From Saprospiraceae bacterium (lineage in GTDB: Bacteria; Bacteroidota; Bacteroidia; Chitinophagales; Saprospiraceae), in the NCBI GenBank assembly GCA_016715465.1, contig JADKAA010000024.1, positions 1,673,465 through 1,737,464 of the forward strand: a stretch of 64,000 nucleotides of DNA, written 5' to 3'. The position numbers and the translations under genes are program-made. This document shows, piece by piece, positions 8,025 to 15,813 of this stretch. The notes beneath the pieces were generated by a model, which was given only the letters and a program-made list of their open reading frames with translations, did no database searches and had not been told where the DNA came from. Numbering within the stretch: the first letter of the stretch is position 1; each line of letters starts with the position of its first letter.

Positions 8025-10040
8025 TTTTCCCGCAGAAATCGCTGAAACATAAGCCACCTGTGTGCATGGACATAAAACAATTACATTGTCTGTCTTATAT
8101 GAAATTTGACCATCGCAGAAATCTACCTGGCCACGCAAGGCAGATAGGCCGCAGAAGAGATGTATTTCACCTTCAGCGTTTTCAGCGAACTTGAAAATTT
8201 ATGTTAGGTGAATAAAATTCCTTTTTAGGAAAATATATTGAAGCAGGAATTTCTTCAGCGCATTCAGCGGGAAACAAACCTAGGTCTTTGTGGTAATTCT
8301 TCTGATAGGTGGTGAAAAATAGGTAATCGGTCACCGCATCCAATAAGGCCATATCAAGAGGGCTTTTCCCGCAGAAATCGCTGATACATAATCCACCTAT
8401 TTGCATGGGCTTAAAACAATTACATTGTCTGTCTTATATGAAATTTGACCATCGCAGAAATCTAACTGGCCACGCAAGGCAGATAGGCCGCAGAAGAGAT
8501 GTATTTCACCTTCAGCGTTTTCAGCGAACTTGAAAATTTATGTTAGGTGAATAAATTTACTTTTTAGGAAAATATATTGAAGCAGGAATTTCTTCAGCGC
8601 ATTCAGCGGGAAACAAACCTAGGTCTTTGTGGTAATTCTTCTGATAGGTGGTGAAAAATAGGTAATCGGTCACCGCACCCCAATAGGCTATGTCAAGAGG
8701 GCTTTCCCCGCAGAAATCGCTGAAACATAAGCCACCTGTGTGCATGGACATAAAACAATTACATTGTCTGTCTTATATGAAATTTGACAATCGCAGAAAT
8801 CTACCTGGCCACGCAAGGCAGACAGGCCGCAGAAGAGATGTATTTTACCTTCAGCGTTTTCAGCGAACATGACAAGTTAAGTTAGGTGAATAAAATTCCT
8901 TTTTAGGAAAATATATTGAAGCAGGAATTTCTTCAGCGCATTCAGCGGGAAACAAACCTAGGTCTTTGTGGTAATTCTTCTGATAGGTGGTGAAAAATAG
9001 GTAATCGGTCACCGCACCCCATAAGGCCATATCAAGAGGGCTTTTCCCGCAGAAATCGCTGATACATAATCCACCTATTTGCATGGGCTTAAAACAATTA
9101 CATTGTCTGTCTTATATGAAATTTGACCATCGCAGAAATCTAACTGGCCACGCAAGGCAGATAGGCCGCAGAAGAGATGTATTTCACCTTCAGCGTTTTC
9201 AGCGAACTTGAAAATTTATGTTAGGTGAATAAATTTACTTTTTAGGAAAATATATTGAAGCAGGAATTTCTTCAGCGCATTCAGCGGGAAACAAACCTAG
9301 GTCTTTGTGGTAATTCTTCTGATAGGTGGTGAAAAATAGGTAATCGGTCACTGCACCCCATAAGGCTATGTCAAGAGGGCTTTTCCCGCAGAAATCGCTG
9401 AAACATAAGCTACCTGTGTGCATGGACATAAAACAATTACATTGTCTGTCTTATATGAAATTTGACCATCGCAGAAATCTACCTGGCCACGCAAGGCAGA
9501 TAGGCCGCAGAAGAGATGTATTTCACCTTCAGCGTTTTCAGCGAACTTGAAAATTTATGTTAGGTGAATAAAATTCCTTTTTAGGAAAATATATTGAAGC
9601 AGGAATTTCTTCAGCGCATTCAGCGGGAAACAAACCTAGGTCTTTTGTGGTAATTCTTCTGATAGGTGGTGAAAAATAGGTAATCGGTCACTGCACCCCC
9701 TATAAGGCCATGTCAAGAGGGCTTTTCCCGCAGAAATCGCTGAAACATAAGCTACCTGTGTGCATGGACATAAAAAAATTACATTGTCTGTCTTATATGA
9801 AATTTGACCATCGCAGAAATCTACCTGGCCACGCAAGGCAGATAGGCCGCAGAAGAGATGTATTTCACCTTCAGCGTTTTCAGCGAACTTGAAAATTTAT
9901 GTTAGGTGAATAAAATTCCTTTTTAGGAAAATATATTGAAGCAGGAATTTCTTCAGCGCATTCAGCGGGAAACAAACTCTGGCCTTTGTGATATATTTTC
10001 TGATATGTGGGGAAATATAGGTAACTGGCACCGCACACCG
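8025..10040. repeat. Six tandem copies of a 339-bp non-coding repeat
   Basis: Units start (TTTTCCCGCAGAAATCGCTG, or a variant) at 8025, 8364, 8703, 9042, 9381 and 9723: spacing 339 four times, then 342. Copies 2 and 4 share variants that copies 1, 3, 5 and 6 lack: CTGATACATAATCC instead of CTGAAACATAAGCC, CTAACTGG instead of CTACCTGG, and AAATTTACTTT instead of AAAATTCCTTT. The array therefore grew by doubling a 678-bp dimer. Each unit carries several CAGCG/CGCAG words in opposite orientation. The last copy diverges after about 9975. Frames of 60-74 aa inside the units are the same shadow repeated. Divergent relatives occur at 26929-27300 and 31150-31540. Confidence 0.93.
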
Positions 10041-10354
10041 GTTAAGATTGGGAAAAAACTTCTTTTCACGGCAATGTATAAACAATTATTATGGTAAATA
10101 CGGATGATGGTAGTGTGGAATGATTTGCCTCATGATAACAGCCCCTCTGATTTCTATGGTATAATCTATTATTAGTTCATTATTTTTTAATACATAATTA
10201 AATATTTTTTATTGTTGAAAATCAATAGATTATCATTAGTTATGCACACACCTAGATGTTTTATGCAGCAAATGCAAATTGAAAGTCCGCTTTATATTTT
10301 GCTTATTCATCACGCAAGAAAAAACTGTTTTCAATATCTTGTTTCTTAGGCAAT
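10041..10354. other. AT-rich intergenic stretch
   Basis: This holds the degenerate end of the 339-bp array and then AT-rich sequence up to the end of the IS110 transposase. No gene, promoter or terminator can be supported. The right boundary of the IS110 element probably lies here but has no visible inverted repeat. Confidence 0.5.
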
Positions 10355-11277
10355 TTATTGCTGCCATTTTATTTTTACCTTCTTCAACTTTTTTGCATAA
10401 TACCTACCAAAATTATTATTGGATGTCATAATTGAAAGTGCTCCCATGTGCAATAGTGATTTAAGCTGTTTATTAGCTTTCTTCGAAACCCGTTGTTTTC
10501 CTCTATACATACCTGAAGATCTTTCAAAGGGGACCACTCCACAATAGCTACCCAGCTGTTTTGAATTTTTGAATTTTGTGAAATTTCCTGTAAAGCATAT
10601 TAGGGCTGCTGCTGTAACCGGGCCTATACCTGGAACACTGACTGCATTTTTATAATTGGTATGCAAACCCTGATCACTTTTAATTATGGTTAATATTTTT
10701 GAATCAATATTTTTAATTGCTTCTTCCATATCTTCAAGAAGAGCTTTATTATTATTCTTTAACCACACAAATGTGTTTGTGGGCATGAAATTTTTATAAT
10801 CTTCTTCTTTTTGAACACACTGAGATCTCAATTTTACCAATGAGGCTCGCTCAGATATTAGGATTTTGAGCTCCTTGAGCTCATTTGAGGATGGCTGAAC
10901 AATATCTAATTTGTCTCTAAATCTATGTGCATATTCAGCAATTCTTTTGCATCAATTTCATCAGTTTTATTTCTATCAACCTTCACTACAGCTTTTAATG
11001 TTCCTGGGTGAATTAGTGCTACTCTGTGTTGAAGTTCAAATAATATCTCCAAAATATGATTATTATAAATCCCAGTGTACTCAAAAACAAATAATAAGCT
11101 CTTACAAAGTTGAGCCTTTTCATAGTCCAAAATCAAAGCATCTATCTCTTTGATAAATTTTTTAAATCAGATTTAGTATTTTTTACAACTCTTGTAAGCA
11201 AATACTTTTCGCTGTCGTAAAGACAAAAATCAATTTTTTCTTTACAAATGTCTCCTGCAAGGTAGTAATCTGTCATT
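10355..11277 (-). pseudogene. IS110-family transposase (DEDD recombinase), two frameshifts
   Basis: The three frame pieces assemble to a protein of about 308 aa. The N-terminal RuvC-like DEDD domain begins at ATG 11277 (MTDYYLAGDICKEKIDFCLY) and shows the acidic residues in 'AGDICK', 'FVFEYTGIYNN' and 'VDRNKTDEIDAK'. The C-terminal Transposase_20 domain has 'VPGIGPVTAAALICFTG' and the serine motif 'VPFERSSGMYRGKQRVSKKANKQL'. The frame is lost at an A6 run (11158-11163) and at an A4 run (10945-10948). Adding one A at each restores '...DLKKFIKEIDALIL...' and '...IDAKRIAEYAHRF...'. Both slips are one-base losses in A-runs, as in the M14 gene, which points to sequencing error. IS110 transposases are not known to use programmed frameshifting. 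Confidence 0.85.
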
Positions 11278-11314
11278 TTTAATTAATTTTAAGATGAGAT
11301 AATATGAGTTGAGT

Positions 11315-11448
11315 ATTTAAGTGAACTCCAATCCCTTACTAATGGGTTTTTCCCAAATTTCTATTTGGATTTTACTTAAATGTAAAGAGAGGATTAAATC
11401 AGAGGATAGGCTTTTAGCCTAGGGGCAACGTAATTTGCCTCTCTTTAC
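11315..11448 (-). ncRNA. Candidate IS110 bridge RNA region (two stem-loop domains)
   Basis: Upstream of the transposase start lie two adjacent domains, each closed by a perfect inverted repeat. GTAAAGAGAGG (11382-11392) pairs with CCTCTCTTTAC (11438-11448) and encloses a hairpin TAGGCT/AGCCTA at 11407-11421. ATTTAAGT (11315-11322) pairs with ACTTAAAT (11374-11381) and encloses CCAAAT/ATTTGG at 11354-11367. In the IS110 group, the non-coding end 5' of the transposase encodes a bridge RNA with target- and donor-binding loops. Place, orientation and two-domain shape fit that. The assignment of loops to target and donor is not made here. Confidence 0.5.
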
Positions 11449-11639
11449 CTCAACTTTTCCACAAAATTAACATTTCCAAACTCCCCCCAGACCCCCCTAT
11501 TATTATACATTTATATTTTTATAATATATCAGTATTTTTCCATTTGCAAATCTAAAGGGGGCGTCAATTTATTGCCTGAATACGAGCTATTCCATCAGCC
11601 ACTCTGGGGCAAGTGCATTTTTCCAATAGAGTCATCGCC

Positions 11640-11735
11640 CCCCTCACCCCTGTTCCCTGTTCCCTGTTCCCTGTTCCCTGTTCCCTGTTCCCTGTTCCCT
11701 AGTCCCTAGTCCCTAGTCCCTAGTCCCTTACCCCT
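11640..11735. repeat. Heptanucleotide array, GTTCCCT and AGTCCCT units
   Basis: Seven GTTCCCT-type units are followed by about five AGTCCCT units, flanked by CACCCCT and TACCCCT. It has the same NNYCCCT format as the array at 1-316, here homogenised for two dinucleotides. It ends 80 bases before the superoxide dismutase start codon. Confidence 0.9.
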
Positions 11736-11814
11736 ACTAATGACCACCATCACCCACCCACCTCTGAACCATGACACCGCACACGACGTTAACCTATTAA
11801 TAAAAACATCAATC

Positions 11815-12828
11815 ATGCATAAACCCCTCTTACTAATCTGTTTTGTCTTGTCCGGAATTTTGGCGCAGGCTCAGGATGTGGCACCATTTACTTTGCCAGC
11901 ACTGCCTTACGCCTATGAAAGGCTCGAACCCTTCATCGATGCCCAAACCATGGAGATCCACCACAGCAAACACCATCAGGCCTATGTCAATAACCTCAAC
12001 AAGGCACTGGCTGGCACCACTTATGAAAAATTGGCTTTGAACGACATCATGCTCCGTGCAGAAAAAGCAGGAAATGCCATCCGCAACAACGCAGGCGGGC
12101 ATTACAACCACAGTCTGTTCTGGAAAATTTTGGGAACAGGTTCTAACTTTAATGCTTCTTCCGAAGTAGGTAAGGCCATCACCGCTACTTTTGGCAGTGT
12201 AGATAGCCTTAAGAAACTGATGAACAAAGAAGCCATCGGCCGCTTCGGTTCAGGCTGGGCATGGCTTTATGTGAGCACTGACAAAAAACTGGCGGTTTGT
12301 TCATCTCCCAACCAGGACAATCCCATCATGGACGCTTCACCAAATCGCGGGCTGCCCATTTTAGGAATCGATGTTTGGGAACATGCCTACTACCTCAAGT
12401 ATCAAAATAAGCGTCCCGACTACCTCGCATCCATTTGGAGTGTGATCAACTGGGGTCAGGTCAATGAATACTACAAACAAGCACTCAGTGATCCTTTCTT
12501 AAAAGACATTGAAAAGGATACCTGGACCGAACTCAAAGACTTTCACAAGGTGATGGCCGCAACCTTTCACGCGGCAGAAGAGGGCGATTTTGGTCCCATC
12601 AGAAAGCGCGCCAATGAAATGTGGATGAAAGCCAAAGCGATGCAGACCGGAAAGATTCCGGCTTCATTTGACCATGCCGATATCCGCAAAGCCATCAGCG
12701 ACCTTGAAAAAGGGGCCGCCGAACTCAATAAAATGGTAAACAAAAAGAAAAAGGATGCCGACCTCAATAAAAAACTGACCGCCCTGCACGACGTATTTCA
12801 TACGATCCAGGGACTGTGTAGTCATTGA
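11815..12828 (+). CDS. Secreted Mn-type superoxide dismutase with C-terminal helical extension
   Basis: The protein (337 aa) converts superoxide to peroxide and oxygen, here outside the cytoplasm: signal peptide MHKPLLLICFVLSGILAQAQ at the chosen ATG 11815. The SOD core runs from 'LPALPYAYERLEPFIDAQTM' to about residue 220. Metal ligands are visible: first His of 'EIHHSKHH', His in 'NHSLFW', and Asp and His in 'GIDVWEHAYY'. The 'AGGHYNHSLFW' and 'NQDNP' contexts are those of Mn rather than Fe enzymes. A normal SOD is about 200 aa. The extra 115 or so C-terminal residues are charged and helical (including 'FHKVMAATFHAAEEGDF' and 'LHDVFHTIQGLCSH') and contain several His; I do not recognise this domain. 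The upstream in-frame ATG at 11740 is rejected because it would put 25 polar residues before the signal peptide. Confidence 0.93.
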   Translation: MHKPLLLICFVLSGILAQAQDVAPFTLPALPYAYERLEPFIDAQTMEIHHSKHHQAYVNNLNKALAGTTYEKLALNDIMLRAEKAGNAIRNNAGGHYNHSLFWKILGTGSNFNASSEVGKAITATFGSVDSLKKLMNKEAIGRFGSGWAWLYVSTDKKLAVCSSPNQDNPIMDASPNRGLPILGIDVWEHAYYLKYQNKRPDYLASIWSVINWGQVNEYYKQALSDPFLKDIEKDTWTELKDFHKVMAATFHAAEEGDFGPIRKRANEMWMKAKAMQTGKIPASFDHADIRKAISDLEKGAAELNKMVNKKKKDADLNKKLTALHDVFHTIQGLCSH

Positions 12829-12862
12829 TCGAAGGGTTAAAATTTCCATTCCAATGAAAATA

Positions 12863-12901
12863 AACAAGGCCGTTTTTTACTAAATCCCGGCCTTGTTCTA
12901 T
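12863..12901. terminator. Terminator between convergent SOD and rdgB genes
   Basis: AACAAGGCCG (12863-12872) pairs perfectly with CGGCCTTGTT (12888-12897), with a T-run in the loop and CTATTTT after it. It lies between two convergent genes and can serve both. Confidence 0.75.
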
Positions 12902-12902
12902 T

Positions 12903-13484
12903 TTATAAACCCAGGTCTTTCTTCATTTTCTCCAATGCCCTGGCACGATGAGAAATTAGATTCTTCTCGGCAGTCGTCATAGTAGCCTGCGTTTGGTGAT
13001 GGGTTTCAGGTATAAATACAGGATCATATCCAAAACCACCATTGCCCTCCGGTTTCAGTGCGATTTTACCGTCCAATCTTCCTTCATAGTATCGGACCAT
13101 GCCATGATCGTCGATCAAACAGATGACGGCCGCAAAGTGAGCGGCTCGATGCGTTTGATTACCCAGCTGTTCAAGTAACAGGGTATTATTTGCGGTATCG
13201 TCCCGGTCGGGTCCTGCAAACCGTGCGGAATATATACCAGGGGCACCATCAAGGGCATCTACAAATAGTCCGGAATCTTCTGCAAGTACTGCTTTTCCGG
13301 TTTTTTGATAAATGGCGTGCGCTTTGATCCAGGCGTTTTCCCGCAGGGTGGAACCATGCTCTTCAATTTCATCTGCAAATCCAACTTCTTCCATGCTGCG
13401 GATTATAATGCCTAAGGGCGCAAACAAGTCACGGAATTCAGTGAGTTTACCCTTATTTTTAGAGGCAATGATGAGGTCTTGCAT
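12903..13484 (-). CDS. rdgB: RdgB/HAM1 dITP/XTP pyrophosphatase
   Basis: This enzyme hydrolyses non-canonical purine nucleotides (dITP, ITP, XTP) to monophosphates, cleaning the nucleotide pool. The 193-aa protein shows the family motifs in order: 'IIASKNKGKLTEF', 'STLRENAWIKA', 'AEDSGLFVDALDGAPGIYSARFAG', 'GGFGYDPVFIPE' and 'SHRARALEKM'. I chose ATG 13484 (MQDLIIASKN) because its first base is the last base of the upstream gene's TGA, a coupled start; the longer frame to 13526 overlaps that gene. It ends at a bidirectional terminator. No irregularity is seen. Confidence 0.95.
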   Translation of the reverse strand: MQDLIIASKNKGKLTEFRDLFAPLGIIIRSMEEVGFADEIEEHGSTLRENAWIKAHAIYQKTGKAVLAEDSGLFVDALDGAPGIYSARFAGPDRDDTANNTLLLEQLGNQTHRAAHFAAVICLIDDHGMVRYYEGRLDGKIALKPEGNGGFGYDPVFIPETHHQTQATMTTAEKNLISHRARALEKMKKDLGL

Positions 13485-13897
13485 CACTTTGTCGCTAAGC
13501 CGTACATCAATTGAAGTGATTTCCATAAGGCTGCCTTTTTAAGCTGGTCGGTTAGCAGGGCTGAAGGGGCATAGGTGAACAACAGACGGCTGCCTTCCAG
13601 AAAATACACCTTATGGGCTTTGGCGGTAAGGTTTAGATGTAAATCTTCAGGTGCGACTCCCATGATGAGGGTATAGGAAAATGAAGACATCATTCTGCCC
13701 AGCATGATACCTTCTGCCGGCACAACCATTAGGGTAAAGTCTGTTTCGGCGCTGAGCTTCAAGGCCGCAGTGATCGCTTTGATGAATCCAAGATGGGCTT
13801 CTGTGTTTTCGACAGCAGGCAAAATGATCAGTGTTTCACCTTTTGGGGCCCAATCTGTAGAGGAAATTTTAGGTATTTTAAAATATAAATCTGCCAT
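13484..13897 (-). CDS. Conserved hypothetical protein coupled to rdgB
   Basis: This 137-aa soluble protein has no signal peptide. Alternating strands and helices ('ETLIILPAVENTEAHLGFIKAITAALKL', 'DFTLMVVPAEGIMLGRMM', 'YTLIMGVAPEDLHLNL', 'KVYFLEGSRLLFTYAPSALL') suggest a Rossmann-like or uracil-DNA-glycosylase-like alpha/beta fold. The pattern 'IMGVAPEDLHLNL' and the placement next to a nucleotide-pool enzyme make a small replisome subunit (psi-like) conceivable, but I cannot show this. It overlaps rdgB by one base and is first in a two-gene transcript. Confidence 0.7.
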   Translation of the reverse strand: MADLYFKIPKISSTDWAPKGETLIILPAVENTEAHLGFIKAITAALKLSAETDFTLMVVPAEGIMLGRMMSSFSYTLIMGVAPEDLHLNLTAKAHKVYFLEGSRLLFTYAPSALLTDQLKKAALWKSLQLMYGLATK

Positions 13898-13983
13898 AAC
13901 TCAAAGAAACAATCTATGGTAAAAGTCGATTATAAGTAATAAAATTTTGAAATAATTATTTTAAAAATATAAAATTTAAATTT

Positions 13984-13991
13984 TACCTTTG
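13984..13991 (+). promoter_or_regulatory. Candidate -7 box (TACCTTTG) for ilvE
   Basis: This is an exact match to the Bacteroidota -7 consensus TAnnTTTG within an AT-rich stretch, 73 bases before the ilvE ATG. No clear TTTG at the -33 distance is seen. Confidence 0.45.
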
Positions 13992-14063
13992 CGGGGTCGA
14001 TTCTGCAAAAGATAGTTTTTTTTGATTTCGACAAAGTTAATTAAATCCTCAAACTCATCAGGC

Positions 14064-15122
14064 ATGTATCAGGAGATAAAAATTACCAGGTCCTCAAATT
14101 CCAGAATCGATACGCTTGATTTCAACCACATTCCTTTCGGAAAAGTCTTTACTGACCACATGTTTGTCATGGATTACCGCGATGGCGAATGGGTAAACCC
14201 GGAAATTGTTCCTTTTGGTATGATTCCTACCCATCCCGGAAACCTGGCCTGGCACTATGGCCAAGCCATTTTCGAAGGCATGAAAGCTACCTTGTCAAAA
14301 GCAGGCAGACCACTTCTGTTCCGTCCTGAACTCCATTCAGTGCGTTTTAATGACTCGGCAAGGAGAATGTGCATGCCCGAAGTTCCGGAAGCCATCTTCA
14401 TTGATGCCTTGAAAAAACTCATCGGTCTTGATGTGGCCTGGATACCTCCTCAGGAAGGCAGTGCATTGTACATCAGGCCCATGATGTATGCTACTGACGA
14501 ATCTATTGGTGTAAGACAGTCTGATACCTATAAGTTTATCATCATGTTGTTGCCCGTAGGTCCTTATTATGACCATGCGGTCAAACTTAAAGCAGATGAA
14601 TTTTACGTGCGCGCGGTGCAGGGTGGAGTGGGTGAGGCCAAGACGGCAGGAAATTATGCAGCTTCTTTGTTGCCCGCAAAAATGGCCCGTGCCGAAGGAT
14701 ATGACCAGGTGATGTGGCTAGATGCCATCCACCATAAGTTTGTTCAGGAAGTGGGCACCATGAACATCTTTTTTGTCATTGGCGATGATGTGGTAACGCC
14801 CGCTACCGACGGGGCCATCCTTAAAGGCATTACCAGATCCAGTGTCATACAAGTGCTTTCGGACAAAGGGTACAATGTTGTGGAAAGACCGGTAAACATT
14901 GATGAACTGCTGCTTGCCTACCAAAACGGAGACCTGAAAGAGGTTTTTGGCACAGGTACCGCGGCTGTAGTGAGTCCTGTGTGTCTCATTGGATATAAAG
15001 ACCAAAAGATTGAACTCGATACCGATAAATTTGTCATTGCACCCATGATCAAGGACTTGATCAACAAGGTGCGCATCCAGGAAATGGAAGACAAGTTCAA
15101 TTGGCTGGTTACAGTAGAGTGA
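14064..15122 (+). CDS. ilvE: Branched-chain amino acid aminotransferase
   Basis: This PLP enzyme interconverts Leu, Ile and Val with their 2-oxo acids, using glutamate/2-oxoglutarate. The 352-aa protein belongs to the longer, eukaryote-like BCAT group: 'FGKVFTDHMFVMDY', 'QAIFEGMKA', 'RPELHSVRFNDSARRMCMPEVP', 'LYIRPMMYATDESIGVR'. The PLP lysine lies in 'GEAKTAGNYAASL', followed by 'VMWLDAIHHKFVQEVGTMNIFFVI' and the C-terminal 'EVFGTGTAAVVSPV'. The start is placed at ATG 14064 (MYQEIKITRS); a longer frame to 14022 adds residues not typical of the family. It is a single gene with its own -7 box. Confidence 0.95.
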   Translation: MYQEIKITRSSNSRIDTLDFNHIPFGKVFTDHMFVMDYRDGEWVNPEIVPFGMIPTHPGNLAWHYGQAIFEGMKATLSKAGRPLLFRPELHSVRFNDSARRMCMPEVPEAIFIDALKKLIGLDVAWIPPQEGSALYIRPMMYATDESIGVRQSDTYKFIIMLLPVGPYYDHAVKLKADEFYVRAVQGGVGEAKTAGNYAASLLPAKMARAEGYDQVMWLDAIHHKFVQEVGTMNIFFVIGDDVVTPATDGAILKGITRSSVIQVLSDKGYNVVERPVNIDELLLAYQNGDLKEVFGTGTAAVVSPVCLIGYKDQKIELDTDKFVIAPMIKDLINKVRIQEMEDKFNWLVTVE

Positions 15123-15216
15123 TTATCGGCTTTTTTCCCTACTTAATCGAATTTATCCCAACATAAAGAACGAAAGTTCCCATCTTTGGCTTCTTAACTT
15201 AGATAACCATTATAAC

Positions 15217-15810
15217 ATGAGTGAGCCAATTAAAAAAAACAGAAACGACGAAGCTTCTTCCGTCATTAAAAATCACATGATGTGGTCGATGGGCGCCGGC
15301 CTTATTCCCGTGCCTATGGTTGACTGGTTTGCCGTCAGTGCCATCCAGTTGGACATGATCAGACAGCTGGCCAAACTATACGACGTAGATTTCAAACAAA
15401 CAGAAGGCAAGGCCAAAATTACCGCTTTGACGGGTACGGGCATCGCCAGACTGGGTGCCAGGGCCGTAAAATTCATACCCGGCGTAGGATCCGTTTTGGG
15501 AGGTTTGACCATGGCAGTTTTGTCCGGAGCCACCAGTTATGCCCTGGGAGAAGCCTTTAAAAAGCACTTTGAAACCGGAGGCACACTTCTGGATTTTGAT
15601 GCTTCCAGACTTAAGAAATATTACGACGAAAAATTTGAGAAAGGAAAGGAAATCGCCAAGGACCTTCAGAAAGAAAATGAATCGGTTAAATCCAAGGCCG
15701 ACATTTCTTCTATGTTGGACCATTTGAAGGAGCTGGCCGATATGAAAGAGAAAGGGTTACTGACCGAGGCAGAATTTGACAGCCTTAAAAAGAAAATGTT
15801 AGGGGCGTAA
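15217..15810 (+). CDS. DUF697 (YcjF-like) membrane protein with SHOCT tail
   Basis: The N-terminal two thirds of this 197-aa protein match DUF697: 'SVIKNHMMWSMGAGLIPVPMVDWFAVSAIQLDMIRQLAKLYDV', then two glycine-rich hydrophobic helices ('VKFIPGVGSVLGGLTMAVLSGATSYALGEAF'). A charged linker (residues about 135-170) leads to a SHOCT motif at the end: 'LKELADMKEKGLLTEAEFDSLKKKML'. DUF697 domains occur alone or fused to GTPases and sit at membranes; SHOCT motifs are short oligomerisation helices. Neither reveals a substrate. The next gene starts 3 bases after the stop, so it is cotranscribed with the MFS transporter. Confidence 0.85.
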   Translation: MSEPIKKNRNDEASSVIKNHMMWSMGAGLIPVPMVDWFAVSAIQLDMIRQLAKLYDVDFKQTEGKAKITALTGTGIARLGARAVKFIPGVGSVLGGLTMAVLSGATSYALGEAFKKHFETGGTLLDFDASRLKKYYDEKFEKGKEIAKDLQKENESVKSKADISSMLDHLKELADMKEKGLLTEAEFDSLKKKMLGA

Positions 15811-15813
15811 GGT

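Larger units (their letters stand above)
10355..11448 (-). mobile_element. IS110-family insertion sequence (exact ends not defined)
   Basis: The element comprises a DEDD transposase gene (10355-11277, minus strand) and a structured upstream flank (11315-11448). IS110 elements lack terminal inverted repeats and usually make no target duplication, so exact ends cannot be placed from sequence alone. The transposase is interrupted twice by one-base losses in A-runs. If these are sequencing errors, the element may be intact. Confidence 0.8.

Noticed and set aside
8025..10040. Possible CRISPR array
   Set aside because: Units are 339 bases and homologous along their whole length; there are no short repeats with unique spacers and no cas genes.
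8182..10085. Ten short open frames (60-74 aa) within the 339-bp array
   Set aside because: They recur because the DNA repeats; the same peptides appear on both strands, without starts, signals or coding-type variation.
10355..11277. Programmed frameshifting in the transposase
   Set aside because: IS110 enzymes are single-frame; there are two separate breaks, and the same kind of A-run loss occurs in a peptidase gene, so sequence error is simpler.
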